Source: Lepas anatifera
Taxonomy: Eukaryota > Arthropoda > Thecostraca > Lepadidae
DNA: 64,000 nt
Direction of reading: 5' to 3'
Assembly: GCA_034440635.1 (NCBI GenBank)
Contig: JAOTON010001575.1
Location: forward strand, 1-64,000
Shown: positions 33,684 through 44,440 of the stretch, one piece after another
How positions within the stretch are numbered: the stretch's first letter is position 1
How the letters are laid out: every line of letters starts with the position of its first letter
Translations under genes and position numbers: made by a program
Notes under the pieces: generated by a model
What the model saw: the letters and a program-made list of their open reading frames with translations, nothing else
Told to the model about the DNA's origin: nothing
The model's database searches: none

Positions 33684-34421
33684 CAGTGGCGGATCCAGGA
33701 GGAACAAAAAGGCATTGCCCACTGAGAACGGAAACGTTCGGGGCAAACCTATGTTTTGCCCCCCCTTCCCACCCAAGCTGTTGACCTCCTTTTTGCTTCG
33801 ACTCCTTTTAAGTTCACAAGCCGAAGGTTTTGGTGCTTCAACTCAACTTCAAACAGAACCAGGTAATTTCAATGTAAATTTTGGGGCTTGGATAGCAAAA
33901 CAATGATGGGACGTGCAATTTGGGTGCTCAACAGACCTAGTATAAGCTACCTCTCTAAGGACATGATTGCACTCCTGGGGGGGTGCAGGGGTCGACAAAT
34001 CTACAATTTTTCCATCCTAAATGGTGACAGCCCAAGGTGGGCAAAGTGACAAAAATTACTTGGCATGTTCTTTCCAGACAAATACGGAAAAATAGCTGAG
34101 ATTGGCGCCTCTCGCACTGTTTTTCAACAACTAGGATGATCCATGAGAGTCCATCGGTTTCCTACTGACGCAAAACGTGTCACACTTTGCAGTTTGGTGC
34201 AGTGACACATTTATGGTTTGAAATTGTCAATTTTGACACACTTAACACTTTTTTGCTACGGGGGGGGTGATCGAATATTTTTTTGCTCTACAGACCTAGT
34301 GTAACCACCTTTTTCAAAAATATATCCGACCTTTTGGGGGAGGGCAAAAAATAGCTCCCCCTCCAGCGCTTTGGGGGACCATGGCCGGAATGACCCTCCC
34401 CCCTGCGTCCGACAATGGCTT
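33684..34421. mobile_element. hAT-like element, non-autonomous, with an internal repeat insertion
   Basis: The left end cagtggcggatccagg and the right end cctgcgtccgacaatg (near 34402-34417) are inverted with about 13 of 16 bases matching. The left part resembles the MITE at 14226-14612. The block 34012-34225 matches the lectin intron repeat and may be a later insertion, since cagacctagt(a/g)taa recurs on both sides (33930, 34289). Confidence 0.45.
34012..34225. repeat. Dispersed repeat, copy 2 (partner at 25176-25400)
   Basis: Same order of blocks as in the lectin intron: atggtgacagccc, aaggtgggcaaa, tgacgcaaaacgtg and gtgacacatttatgg. Confidence 0.7.
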
Positions 34422-34429
34422 TAGACACC

Positions 34430-35280
34430 CCCAGCCATAAAAACTCGCGTCTTTATTCCGTCCATTCCAGATGTCCCCTCCCGTCCTGCAGCAGAAAATG
34501 TGTCGCTACGTTTCGGTTTTCCCCTGTGACATTTTGAAGAGAAACTTACTCATTACATACCGTCCTAAATGAAATGAATATTTTGTTATAACCCCATCCC
34601 ATGCAGAGCAAAGATCTCTGCAGATGCACCGACTAACAAAACATCACAATTCACGCGGTCGGAACCCGGGTCGGAAGGTTATTGGGTTCGGTATTGTTAC
34701 TTGATTGGCATGACTAAGATAGAGCAGACATGAATGAAAATAATGGCAAATGTCGGACTTTATCGGAAAAATATCGAAATTCTAATTGAAGATATACTTA
34801 AGTGGAAGTAAAGAACAATTACCTATGCAAACTATAGAAAAACTAGCAATAATTCACGACCAAGCCAGGAGCAACCATGCCTCCACCACTATGAAGCGCA
34901 CATTTCCTTTTTGCTCTAAAAGCGGTGAGTTGATGTTGTGAAAGATTTGTAGCTCCTTAGAATTGGTAATTGTCTGGCGTTTGGCATCGAATTTTATTCC
35001 CTGGGGTGTTCCTTGCACCTGGAGTCCTTCTTTTGTATTTGTATTTTTTTGTTTCTAAGAGCAATTAAAAGGGACTCCGGTTTGTGAGAGGGGACCTCCG
35101 AAGATATATTTTTCCCGAGTGTAAATTTAAATGGTGTGTTCTTTCTAAGTGCTTTCTAGCTGTCCTGATAATAAGCAGGATACTACTGGAGGGGTTACTA
35201 GTCACTTCTTGGATATCCACAGCTGTTACAAAGACCTGGTTCCATCATTATCATCAAGGGTTTTATGGTGCACCAAGAGC
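34430..35280. other. Unassigned sequence
   Basis: No gene or element recognised. A 92-codon ORF at 35084-35362 has no known domain and runs into the palindrome arm. Confidence 0.45.
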
Positions 35281-35288
35281 GATGGGAT

Positions 35289-36168
35289 ATTTTGGTAGTA
35301 GGCAGATCACATCTCGCGGTTCAAAAGGCTCACATCAGGAGGTCCACTGTCAAAGGGTCTAAAGTTCATTGGCTCTATCCTTTGAAAGTTAGACCTTTTG
35401 AATAAAAGTTCAATGTTCAAAAGGTCCAAAAGAGGTGTGCTCAGATGCATGAGAGTGTGGTGCATGATTCCACAGAGCCATACTAAGACATGATAACAGG
35501 AGGCAATGATGGTTAGGTTAGGTTAGGTTGTGTCAGGTCAGGTCAGTTGTGTATGCCCTTGGTCCCTATTTCCTAACCTGGGGATATTGCCCCTCTTTCC
35601 AGATTCTGAGTGTGCCTCCGGTCTGGGTACCACTTTGGGAGATGTTTTAGAAATATCCCCACATTCTGCACGAAAATCCCTGGATGTGAAACAGAGGGGG
35701 GAGGGAGGGTTTCAGTAGTATAAAGTGGTACCCAGACCAGAGGTGCACTCAGATTCTGGAAAGAGGGGCAATATCCCCAGGTTAGGAAATAGGGACCAAG
35801 GGCATATATAACTGACCTGACCTGATCTGATCTGACCTGACCTGACCTGACCTAACCCAACCTAACCTAACCTGACCTGACCTGACCTGACCTGACCTAA
35901 CCTAACCTAACCTGACCTAACCTAACCTAACCTAACCTAACCTAAACCTCATTGCCTCCTATTATCATGTGTTTTAGCACTCCTCTGTGGCATCATGCAC
36001 CCCACTCTCATGCATCTGAGCACGCCTGGACATTTTGAACATTGGACTTCTTATTCAAAAATTGTAACTTTCAAAGGGTAGAAGCTATGAGCATTAAACC
36101 CTTTGAACTTTGGACATTCTGATGTGATCCTTTTGAACTGTGAGATGTGATCTGCCTACTACCATAAT
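35289..36168. repeat. Long palindrome with unequal pentamer arrays
   Basis: The left arm (35289-35636) is inverted as the right arm (35722-36168) around an 86-base spacer. Shared blocks include gtctgggtaccacttt/aaagtggtacccagac, ggcaatatcccc, the 'gcatgagagtg..gtgcatga' block and ggtagtaggcagatcaca/tgtgatctgcctactacc. Each arm holds a pentamer array, short on the left (ggtta, about 35513-35548) and expanded on the right (cctga and cctaa, about 35806-35946). Looks like a foldback DNA element or an inverted duplication. Confidence 0.9.
35806..35946. repeat. (CCTGA)n/(CCTAA)n pentamer array
   Basis: Alternating blocks of cctga and cctaa pentamers, about 25 in all. On the other strand the second form reads ttagg. 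Confidence 0.95.
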
Positions 36169-36655
36169 ACCGAGTGATGGTCATATGGCGCCAGGGGTGT
36201 AGCCAGGATTTCGCTCAGGGGGTCGGCATCCTGAAAGGGGCCCCTGTGACAGTGCAAAAAGGGCCTGATGGCTAAAAAGGGCCCCTGTAACAGTGCTAAA
36301 AGGGGCTTGATGGGTAAAAAGGGCCCTGCTTGTTGCAGTAATGAGTGATTAAGAGGGCTCTCTCTGATCTTTAGCCTAGGATAATCGGGGTTGACCCCCA
36401 GTGTGGGTTGGTTTTTTTGTCAACAGTTGATGTGTAGTATTCTAAACTGGTTATCTGGTAGGTCTTTGTGCTGTCACGTCTAATCTATGCTGTCCGTTGT
36501 GAATCTGTTACCTATCAATTGTGAGTCAGGGAGCAATGACAAGGCCCTCCACCTTAACCGCACCCTGTCCCTTTAGAAATTGAAGTTTAAACTTCCGTGA
36601 CATCTTTCCTTTCATCCAGCACGTATCTGGGTACCTTGACTCCGGTGGCACGATC

Positions 36656-36750
36656 AACTCTCTCTCTCTCTCTCTCTCTTTCTCTCTATCTCTCTATCTC
36701 TCTATCTCTCTATCTCTCTCTATCTCTATCTCTCTCTATCTCTCTCCCCT
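36656..36750. repeat. (CT)n/(CTAT)n microsatellite
   Basis: Long run of tctctctc grading into tctatctc. Confidence 0.97.
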
Positions 36751-36889
36751 CTATCTGTCTCTTGGGGCCCACATATGTTGTACGCGGAGTACGTGTCTAT
36801 GCCACTATGTTTGATAGTTGGCAAAAAAAAAAATATCCGACTCGGTCGCCTGTTCATTATCGCCTTTGTCTTCAAGATGGTAAACAAAC

Positions 36890-38050
36890 AGAACCTGCAG
36901 ACACCGGGCTGAGGAACTCAGGTGGCCACGTCATCCACCTCGACTAGCTGAATGCAATCACCATCTCAGGGCCTGCTCAGTGCCTTTGATTGCCCGGGAC
37001 GCCCGCGCCCTACTATACAATAAATGGCGGAGTACACCGATGCGCGAGGATGCCCGGAGCCCGCGATGGTTACAACCTGGAGCACGACTGCCTGGTCATG
37101 TAGCGGCCTCTCGCGGTCCAGAGGCCCCAGATGCGAGAGGCTGTCGGTAGCACTCATCTATCTGAGGGCCGTGTCGGAGACGTACTGCTAGTTCGTTCTC
37201 GGCCGGTAACTATTAGTTCATCTCCAGTTGCTAATATCAGGACTGTGAAGCTGAGGAGCAAGCGTCTCAAGTTTGGCCGCAAGTACACCGTCCTTGACTG
37301 GGCCTACAGACTGGGTCAGATGGGGTGCTTCTCCCTCATCTTCATGCACTGTTTCGCCCTCGACAGTATCTATCGGCTGATTCGTGTTAGTCGGCTGAGA
37401 CAAGACCCTCAAGATACCACAGATCATACCACCTGTGGCTGGAGGATCCAACCACGACGTCCCTTGGAGGCATTTACACAGTCGCCGTCGACTGGCTGGC
37501 TTCCTCCATGCCCTTCATAGTGATGGTGCATGGCCATGCTCTGGGAACTATGCCTTCAATCAGCACCTGTACGACTGGGTCACACGGAGTCAAGCCCGCT
37601 GGTTCTCCGCTGGACGGCCTATCGCTGGTACACGATGTTTGGACGCTGAGCTGAAGTGGACAGACTGGAGGCGGTGACCGGGCTCGATGTCCATCTCGAC
37701 TGCCTGGGGTCTCGTGGAGGAGGTGCCGATGGTGGAGGAGCCGAAGCGTGGTGTGGAGAACCGCTCTTCTAGGGCGGCCGGCTGACAAAAGTGCCTCCTG
37801 GCACTGCTGAGGATGGGCGAACCCTTCTCATCGCCTACTGGGAAGACGGTATCTGTGTGGTGGGGATGCGTGCCGCGTTGCCTCTCTCGCTCCCTCCCAC
37901 CGAATGGGGCTGATGATCCGCGGAATGGGCTGTAGGCTGTTCGGCCGACTGAAACAGGATGGTCAGTATGATGAAGCTAACCAACTCTAGGATGAGACCA
38001 GCATGAAGTCCGACGCGATATAAAATAATGAACACCATCTCACTGGCCGG
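36890..38050. pseudogene. Decayed GC-rich coding-like block, unrecognised
   Basis: Base composition is richer in GC than the flanks, and overlapping reading frames on both strands stay open for 70-130 codons (37131-37520 and 37435-37677 plus; 37218-37451 and 37474-37788 minus). Short protein-like runs such as RKYTVLDWAYRLGQMGCF occur, but continuity requires frame changes and no family is recognised. It sits wholly within a hAT-like element, so either decayed element coding or captured host sequence. Confidence 0.3.
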
Positions 38051-38796
38051 CTCACCGTTGTCGCCCGGCTGTTATATATTGCTGTCGCGGGTGCACGAGT
38101 AGAGTGTTGACTTTGCGCATGATTTAGTTGTCTGTCTTTTTTAGTTTTTGTCAAGTATGTTTCCGGTATTTTCTGTGTTTATCTCCGCATTTTCTGTTGT
38201 ATATGTGCCGTTATTGTTTTTGTTTCGCTTTTAGTAGTTTTTTGGTTTGTTGATTTGATTTTACTAACCTCATAATTTGTCTCGCTGTTCAGATGTGAGT
38301 ATAGATTTGAGTTTGATCTGTTTCATTACTGCGGAAACCCTTGCTCTTCGTTCTTTAGTTGGTAATTAATTATTTTTTGTGCTGCCCACGCGTACTATTT
38401 ATTGCATCTGTAACATATGTGGGCCCTCGACTTGGAATTATCGATGTTAAGATATTTTTGTGACTATTTGTTCTTTGACGTGTATTTAACAAATTCAGTG
38501 TTCATTACGTTTTTCATTTGCTCGCTTCTGTTTATTTTCTCTTTCCCCCTTTAAAGGTTGTGGTGGTGCCATAGCCGGGGAGTGCGCTGTCACTGTGGTT
38601 GGGTGCCCTGTTTGTGCTGGCTATGTCTGTGTGTTATATGAAAAACAATAAAAAACTCTCTCTCTCTCTCTCTCAATATGGAATTTCAAATTTGGCCACA
38701 GAGCATAGTGGGGGCGAGTCAAGCTTTGTGTGGCCTGTGTCCTCTGGGGGGGCGGCTGTCCCTGTCGCCCCCCTTGGCTACATCCCTGTAAGGTGC

Positions 38797-39440
38797 CCAT
38801 TTGGACCCAGTTCCCATGCATAGTGCTATTTTGGTAACAGAAACAGTATCAATCCACTTCTCGTCCAACTGTTTTCCGCCAGGTCTGGCAGCACATGGTA
38901 GTGTGATGGTAAATATTTTCCTTACACTGCAAAAGTAAAGGGCATTGGTCTGAAGTGGGTAAAGCTTTCTTTGTTATTAAATAAATTTGAACAAATTAAT
39001 TGTTAAATATGCCAAAACTGTCCACTAAAGAGAACTACTGTTCTTTAAACTACATTGTATTATTGGGTGGAAGGGATGAAGGGAGACATAAATGTTGTGC
39101 TCAAGATGGAGTTTAACCTGTGATTGAAGACTTCATCTGTATCTAAGTTGAGGTGTCATGGAAACTGATAGCTTTTTCCTGATCCTCTACTCCATCCATA
39201 TCAACCCATTGTGTATACAAACTGGGTCTCAGTAATGTGACTTTTTGCAGGACTGCTAGCAACACTAGATGTTGGGGAAGCTGAATAAATAGCTCCCAAA
39301 ATTAATTATGCTCTCAAAAATGAGGTCAGTGATCCTTAGTTAAAGTTATTCTAAAAAGGTGATTGCCTTAAAAATGGTAATGCATTTCATGGGTGTAAAC
39401 TGATCAGAGTTCCCAATAATTGGTATGCTATAAATTACCA
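38797..39440. other. Unassigned sequence
   Basis: AT-rich, with no recognised gene or repeat. Confidence 0.45.
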
Positions 39441-39960
39441 TCCTCCCTGGTGGGCCTCCTTCCTGGAGTCACCTTCCTGGTGGGTGCTTCAAACAACCCC
39501 CACCGCCCCCTCCAAATTGGCTCCTATGCAGGATAGTGAAATAATGTGAACTCTATTTGATAGCCCATAAAAATGCATGGAGAAACTATTTTGGTCGCTT
39601 TTTGGTTTAGGTCAAGAGTCAAAGAGGATGGTGTGTTGGGAGAAGAGTTTATGGGCTCCCACATCTGACAGATTGGAGTTGGAATAGGTTTTTAGCCACC
39701 ATTCACTTGCTATTGTTAGAGTGAATCAAATGATGTATAATATGATTATAATATAATATTAGGTCAAAACATACAAATGACCTGACCTAAGATCAGGTCA
39801 AGGTCACCATCCAACCAAGCATAGTCATATGCATTTTGATTGGCTCATAATAGAAATCAAAATGTAATAGTGTCAGAACAAAAGCTTTATCATGATTTCC
39901 ACCGACCCAACTCTGAAACCTGCTTATGTAGCTCCAGATGACCTGTGCTGCTGTGTGGAC
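39440..39960. mobile_element. Old relic of a family C element (reverse orientation)
   Basis: ctggtgggcctcc, gagtcaccttcctggtgggt, gcttcaaacaacccccacc and ggctcctatgcaggatagtg follow the C terminus seen at 59700-59790. The interior blocks gacctgacctaagatcagg and caccatccaaccaagcatag also match. The TTAA ends and the hairpin are lost. It is the most diverged C copy. Confidence 0.65.
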
Positions 39961-39969
39961 ATGTTTAAA

Positions 39970-40170
39970 ACCCAAGTGCTTAACATGGTTTTGGCTTGTG
40001 GGTACAATGACAAACAAACGTCCGCTCGCATTCGCCCGTCCGCGCGCGTTGCCCCTGATGTGGCGGTCCGTCCGTTCTCCGTCCACACCGCGCCGGTCCC
40101 TGTTGGCTTTTTGCGTGTGGCGTCGGTGTTGTTGCCTCCTTCGTCCGGTGGTATCTATTCTGTCCTGTTG
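39970..40170. other. CpG-rich stretch upstream of RPS15A
   Basis: cgtccgctcgcattcgcccg and gtccgcgcgcgttgcccc illustrate a local CpG density unlike its flanks. It might be the promoter or first non-coding exon of RPS15A, but the T-rich sequence after it also resembles a LINE 3' UTR. No polypyrimidine-initiated start was pinned down. Confidence 0.25.
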
Positions 40171-40851
40171 TTGCGACTTATGTTTTCTCTTTGTGTATGA
40201 ATGCGTGTGTGAATATATGTTATGTTATGGCTCTAAATATGTATAACTTTATTCATGGTTAGTTCTTTGTGGAATGCTGGGGCTTCTGAAAATGGTAGTC
40301 TGAAGCATTTGATTTTTTTAAACATCATTTTTATGGGTGTCCTCAGGAATGGGCTACTTTTCCTATTGTGAGCTTCAATTTTTTTGGGGGGGATTGCTGG
40401 CTACATTTTGCCCTATGTTATAAGACTCAGGTTATTGTTTCTTGCATACTTACCATGTTGCAAAGCTATGTTCTTGCCAAAGAGGCAGCTCCAGTCACCA
40501 ATTATCAGTGATTGGCAGAATTTGAGCCCTCCAGGAAGGCTGCTTCTGCAAACCAATGCTTGCCGGCATTGTTGATTCTACTGTTGTGGCGCGCCTCGCT
40601 AAGTGTCAGTTTGAGGTGATCAAGGAGGACCAAAGAACTGGGTGATAGGTGTGCCAATGGCTTCGATGTGCAGCACCAGATTTATCTGAAGAAAATATTT
40701 TCTATGTAAAGAGGGTAGCCATCCTCCATACCATACTTGAGTTTTTCTTCTTTTTTTTAGCTGGCTCCACATCTAGAAATTAAGCTAATTTTTCTAAGCT
40801 AGAAATGCTTCATTGTTACTTTTCTTTTACAGTATGAAATATGTATTCAGA

Positions 40852-40912
40852 CACATTAACACTAAAGAGCACCGTTGCTGTCTCATTTCTATGCTACAAA
40901 TGGTAAATGCTT
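40852..40912 (+). repeat. Short repeat also present at 41800-41862
   Basis: acacattaacacta, agcaccgttgct and tttctatgctacaaatg match the start of the LINE fragment in RPS15A intron 1 (acacattaacacca, gtaccgtcgct, tttctatgccacaaatg). Confidence 0.7.
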
Positions 40913-41014
40913 GCCACTTTCAGCCGTCACTGTATACAAACTTTGATTGCATTAGCCTATGTTAGCCATGGTCTGTGATCTCCTGTCTGTGCAGGTGACT
41001 AGCTAGCTGCCACC

Positions 41015-41147
41015 ATGGTTCGCATGAACGCACTAGCGGACGCGCTGAACGCGATCAACAATGCTGAGCGGCGCGGCAAGCGGCAGGTGCTGCTACGGCC
41101 CTGCTCCAAGGTGGTCGTCCGCTTCCTCACCGTCATGATGAAGCACG
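41015..41147 (+). CDS. RPS15A: Ribosomal protein S15A (uS8), coding exon 1
   Basis: The exon runs from acceptor gtgcag (exon start 40995, leaving 20 bases of 5' UTR) with ATG in the context gccaccatgg, to donor gtgaga at 41148. It encodes [20 protein letters not shown], then [14 protein letters not shown] and on to MMKHG, the near-invariant start of eukaryotic RPS15A. The acceptor before the ATG implies at least one upstream non-coding exon, as is usual for ribosomal protein genes; it was not located. The product is a small-subunit (40S) protein of the uS8 family that binds 18S rRNA. Confidence 0.97.
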
Positions 41148-41795
41148 GTGAGAGAAGTGCCTCCGGGCGGCATGGCGTGGCCACCTCTTCTTTAGGCCTG
41201 TGTCATATCAAGGGTAATTGTTTCAGCTCAAGGTGCTCCTATGATTTTCTTTTGGCCTAAACACAAAGATTATAAATTTATTTCCATTAGGTTGTAAATC
41301 CCATTTAGCGCAGAGCCGAAGAAGGTCCGCCTATCTCTTAACAACGGGCGATACCAGCACACCTGGTGGCGGCCAGAGGAACTGGCGACGTTACGCTCTA
41401 TTTTTATCGTCACTGGTTTTGTCTTGGCCCGGAAAACATTATTAATGTATGATTAAGCGAACTTACGAATGTATGATTCGATTGAAGTCAAGTTTTAGTC
41501 AATATTTCGTTTGCCTATGCGCCACGGCCCTCTCACGTTTCGGCCAGGAGACGGAGGACCGATTATCTCGCCTTTGCACTGAAACTGGGACAGCATATGG
41601 GAGAGGTTCGAGCGATGTTGGATTTTTTTAAGGATAAATGTCTATTTTTCATATTTCAATGTGTAGTTTATTCTGTAATGCGCCTCACTTTTGCCAGGTG
41701 ATGTGCCGGTCTGACCCTTTTCCGATAAATGTCCTGGCGTGGAAGACGTTTTCAGGATGATCTAAAACCGGAATATTTTGATTGGAATATATGTG

Positions 41796-42360
41796 TATCA
41801 AAACACATTAACACCATAGCGTACCGTCGCTAACCTATTTCTATGCCACAAATGTTGCATAGAAGAGCCCTCCAGTACGATGTACTTTTCGTTCACAAAA
41901 TTCTAGCCGGGAAGGTGGGCTCTGCTCTCTTGCTCGGGACATTCCCCCTTCACGTCCCTGCGCGACCCACTCGAAATATGAACGGTACATTGCTCCACGT
42001 TCCCTTCGCGATGGTAGATACGGTTAAAAGAGGTGTATTTTGTCGGGCGGCTGGTGCTATGAACTCTATCCTAACCTTGTGTCAAAATTCAGATGTATTC
42101 AGTTCAACATTTTGTCAGTTCAGATCTCAAGTCCGCGCGTATATAAAAAGTCCGTAGTGATCTCCCCTTCTTTTCTTATGACGTTTTATTTCTACTTAGT
42201 GCGTATGTGGATTCGTTGTATCCTGTATAAGCTGAGTCTTCGATCGTCGTTCGTGTTTGATCGTCTTCGATACGACATGAGCTATAATTGGGGGCAACCT
42301 GTTGCTCATGACACAAATAAACAATATTATTGTGTTGAATCAGTGCATGCAATTTCCATT
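41796..42360 (+). pseudogene. Non-LTR retrotransposon C-terminal and 3' UTR fragment in an RPS15A intron
   Basis: The frame from 41843 gives LQYDVLFVHKILAGKVGSAL, then FPLHVPARPTRN and VFSSTFCQFRSQ, the characteristic Jockey-type tail after RT. The 3' UTR follows with gagctataattgggggcaac, ctgttgctcat and caaataaaca (AATAAA at about 42325). The same family appears at 10350-10665 (protein part) and 17345-17500 (3' UTR part). Sense orientation relative to the host gene, yet upstream of an intact exon. Confidence 0.7.
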
Positions 42361-42501
42361 TATGCACTCAAAATTATTTTCTTCAGGTTATAGTAATTTG
42401 TAGGTATAAAATACTAAAACTTCATGTGGGGGCCTCTAGCATGTAGTTACCATGGCTCTGTAGCTGGGCGACGTATTCAATGGACGCCATGTTCTCTGCA
42501 G

Positions 42502-42667
42502 GCTATATTGGTGAGTTTGAGATCATCGACGATCATCGGGCTGGCAAGATCGTCGTGAACCTGACGGGCCGCCTCAACAAGTGCGGCGTCATCTCCCCCC
42601 GGTTCGACATCAAGCTGACTGACATGGAGAAGTGGTGCAACAACCTGCTACCCTCCAGACAGTTCGG
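42502..42667 (+). CDS. RPS15A: Ribosomal protein S15A, coding exon 2
   Basis: Acceptor ctctgcag before 42502, donor gtgggt at 42668. With phase 1 in and phase 2 out it encodes [20 protein letters not shown], then [20 protein letters not shown] and [15 protein letters not shown]. Length and phases match a 130-residue protein exactly. The reading frame stays open past the donor to 42881, but that extension has no RPS15A similarity. The next intron (42668-44346) contains a family B element. Confidence 0.97.
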
Positions 42668-42878
42668 GTGGGTGGCTGATGGGTGGAGGTATTGGGAGTC
42701 TGTTCAGGGTGTGAGCCCATGGTACGTCATACCGAGTGAACTACGTCACGTTGGCCACGTCAGCTTAGCAATATTAACCATGAATGGCAATTGTTCTGTG
42801 CCGATCGCTTATAAACTTTACAGTCTGGGTCAAGGTTTTGTATCAATCTCGGGTCTTGGCTCGCTTGAGTTTATTCTT

Positions 42879-43697
42879 TAGCACACGCATTGACGGGGTC
42901 TGAGCCAACTTCGCTTTGACAGGGGCTGTAGGTACCTGCCTCCCCTAATATTGAGAATCATGCTTGATAGGGAAAAACGGTAAACGGTGTTGGGTAGCCC
43001 ATCCGCTTCTCTATCGAAAATATTTGTACCATTTTTTTGTGAGGTCACTTTAAGGTCATCAGAGGTCAAAAGATGCCACCATAGGGATAATATGTAAATG
43101 AAGGTTTTCGGTCATTACATCTGAACAAGTCAAGATAGGAGTAAAACAATTTGAACTATATGAATCCTCGCAGCAAGCCGAATCAAATTTTTGATTATTG
43201 ACTTTATTTGACCTTCCTAGGTCAAATCAGGGATTTGACCTAACCTGAGGTCAGGTCAATGTTAAACTGGGCAAAATGCATATCATTAGAACTGCAATGA
43301 CAAGGCGAATCTAATGTAGTGAAACGAACGCTCTATCGCTATCCGTTACTTGTTATTCAGTTAAAACTATTTTCCCCATCTGTTTCCAAAGGAGAGGTCA
43401 AGGCTAGTATGTGGCCTTAGGTCATTTATATAAAACATTGGGAACATATTTTACAAAACTCGGGGGCCCCATTAGGTGATAAGTTTCAGTCGGATAAGTT
43501 CACTCTGTTCTGACTTATGCTATCTTAGTTTTTTTAGGTCAGGTCACTTGACCTGTGCTGGTGATCTGACCTAACCTAATATTACCTTAAAATGTTGAAA
43601 AAAGTTGTAAAAATGATCAGGGAAAAGGTATCCCAAGTACGGCGGCGCTACGCGCCGCCATTTTTCTGCTGTTTCTGGGATAAAACCCGAGGGGCGG
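42879..43697. mobile_element. TTAA element, family B, copy 4, in an RPS15A intron
   Basis: It starts at a mutated TTAG followed by cacacgcattgacggggtc and tgagcc. The right part has ggcggcgctacgcgccgcca and aaaacccgagggg but the terminal TTAA is missing (sequence changes at about 43697). The central AGGTCA palindrome is present. Located at least 200 bases from both splice sites. Confidence 0.82.
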
Positions 43698-44346
43698 CCG
43701 CCGATCGCGGATCTCCGCAGTTTGGTTTATTGAATTATGCACTCTTCCATGTACATGTCATAAACCAGCAATTCTTTTGGTCTGCAAATGTGCTGTGCTT
43801 GTCATCGATTGTGGTTGATAGAATTTGTTGTGGAAAATTAAAGACTCACCTTATTTGTGCCGGCAGTTTTATCGTCTTCCGCTAATTGTGGTCAATTTTG
43901 GCCCGGATATGTCTCGTATAGCATTCCTGCCGCAATGCTTCTTTGGTAAGAAGGCTTATCAGTTGATTAGAACCCCCTGAATTCAAGGCTGCATTTTTAG
44001 TAACATTTGGGCACATATAGCCTCAGCAGCTGATGTGCCCTATAACCCCAATCACCATCATTTCTAGTTAGACTGCTTTGTGTTTAGCTTGTACCCGTCC
44101 CTGTTGTTTTTTTTATTTTGTTTAGCTTGTATACCGGATTATGCATCAGTGCTTCTCGCTAGAGCAGTACCCAATCGTCTGTGTAAAGCAAATCTGAAAT
44201 AGGGTCATTGGTCTCGAGCGGATGTCTCGACAACACACCGCTGGCCTGTAGATGCTAACTCCACAACACACGGTTGATAATTGTAGGATGACTGACAATA
44301 GGCCGTTGGCACAGGGAGGGTGAGTGATGAGACGTTGGTGTTTCAG

Positions 44347-44440
44347 CTTCATTGTGATGACGACATCGGGCGGCATCATGGACCACGATGAGGCGCGGCG
44401 GAAACATCTGGGAGGCAAGATTCTCGGATTCTTCTTCTAA
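44347..44440 (+). CDS. RPS15A: Ribosomal protein S15A, last coding exon
   Basis: Acceptor gtgtttcag before 44347. The exon encodes [20 protein letters not shown], then [10 protein letters not shown] and TAA at 44438-44440, the invariant C-terminus of the family. The summed coding length is 393 bases (130 codons plus stop). No AATAAA is seen close downstream, so the polyadenylation site is unassigned. Confidence 0.97.

Larger units (their letters stand above)
36192..38788. mobile_element. hAT-like DNA element, 2.6 kb, with GC-rich internal sequence
   Basis: The left end caggggtgtagccagg (from 36192) and right end ccttggctacatccctg (to 38788) are inverted. Flanking 8-mers tatggcgc (36184-36191) and taaggtgc (38789-38796) match at 6 of 8 and look like an aged hAT target duplication. 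Inside are a CT microsatellite, a GC-rich gene-like block (36890-38050), a T-rich stretch and AATAAA at 38646. No hAT dimerisation or catalytic motif recognised. Confidence 0.6.

Noticed and set aside
35806..35946. True interstitial telomere
   Set aside because: The pentamers are mixed CCTGA and CCTAA and lie inside a palindrome arm whose other arm has only a short version; slippage explains this better.
37131..37520. 129-codon ORF as an intact host gene
   Set aside because: No recognisable domain, competing open frames in the same stretch, and a location inside a hAT-like element.
42668..42881. Open frame continuing past RPS15A coding exon 2
   Set aside because: The donor at 42668 and the matching phase of the exon at 44347 complete a 130-residue RPS15A; the read-through has no similarity to the family.
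41148..44346. Intronic snoRNA in RPS15A
   Set aside because: Ribosomal protein introns often host them, but I found no properly spaced box C and box D pair with a terminal stem.
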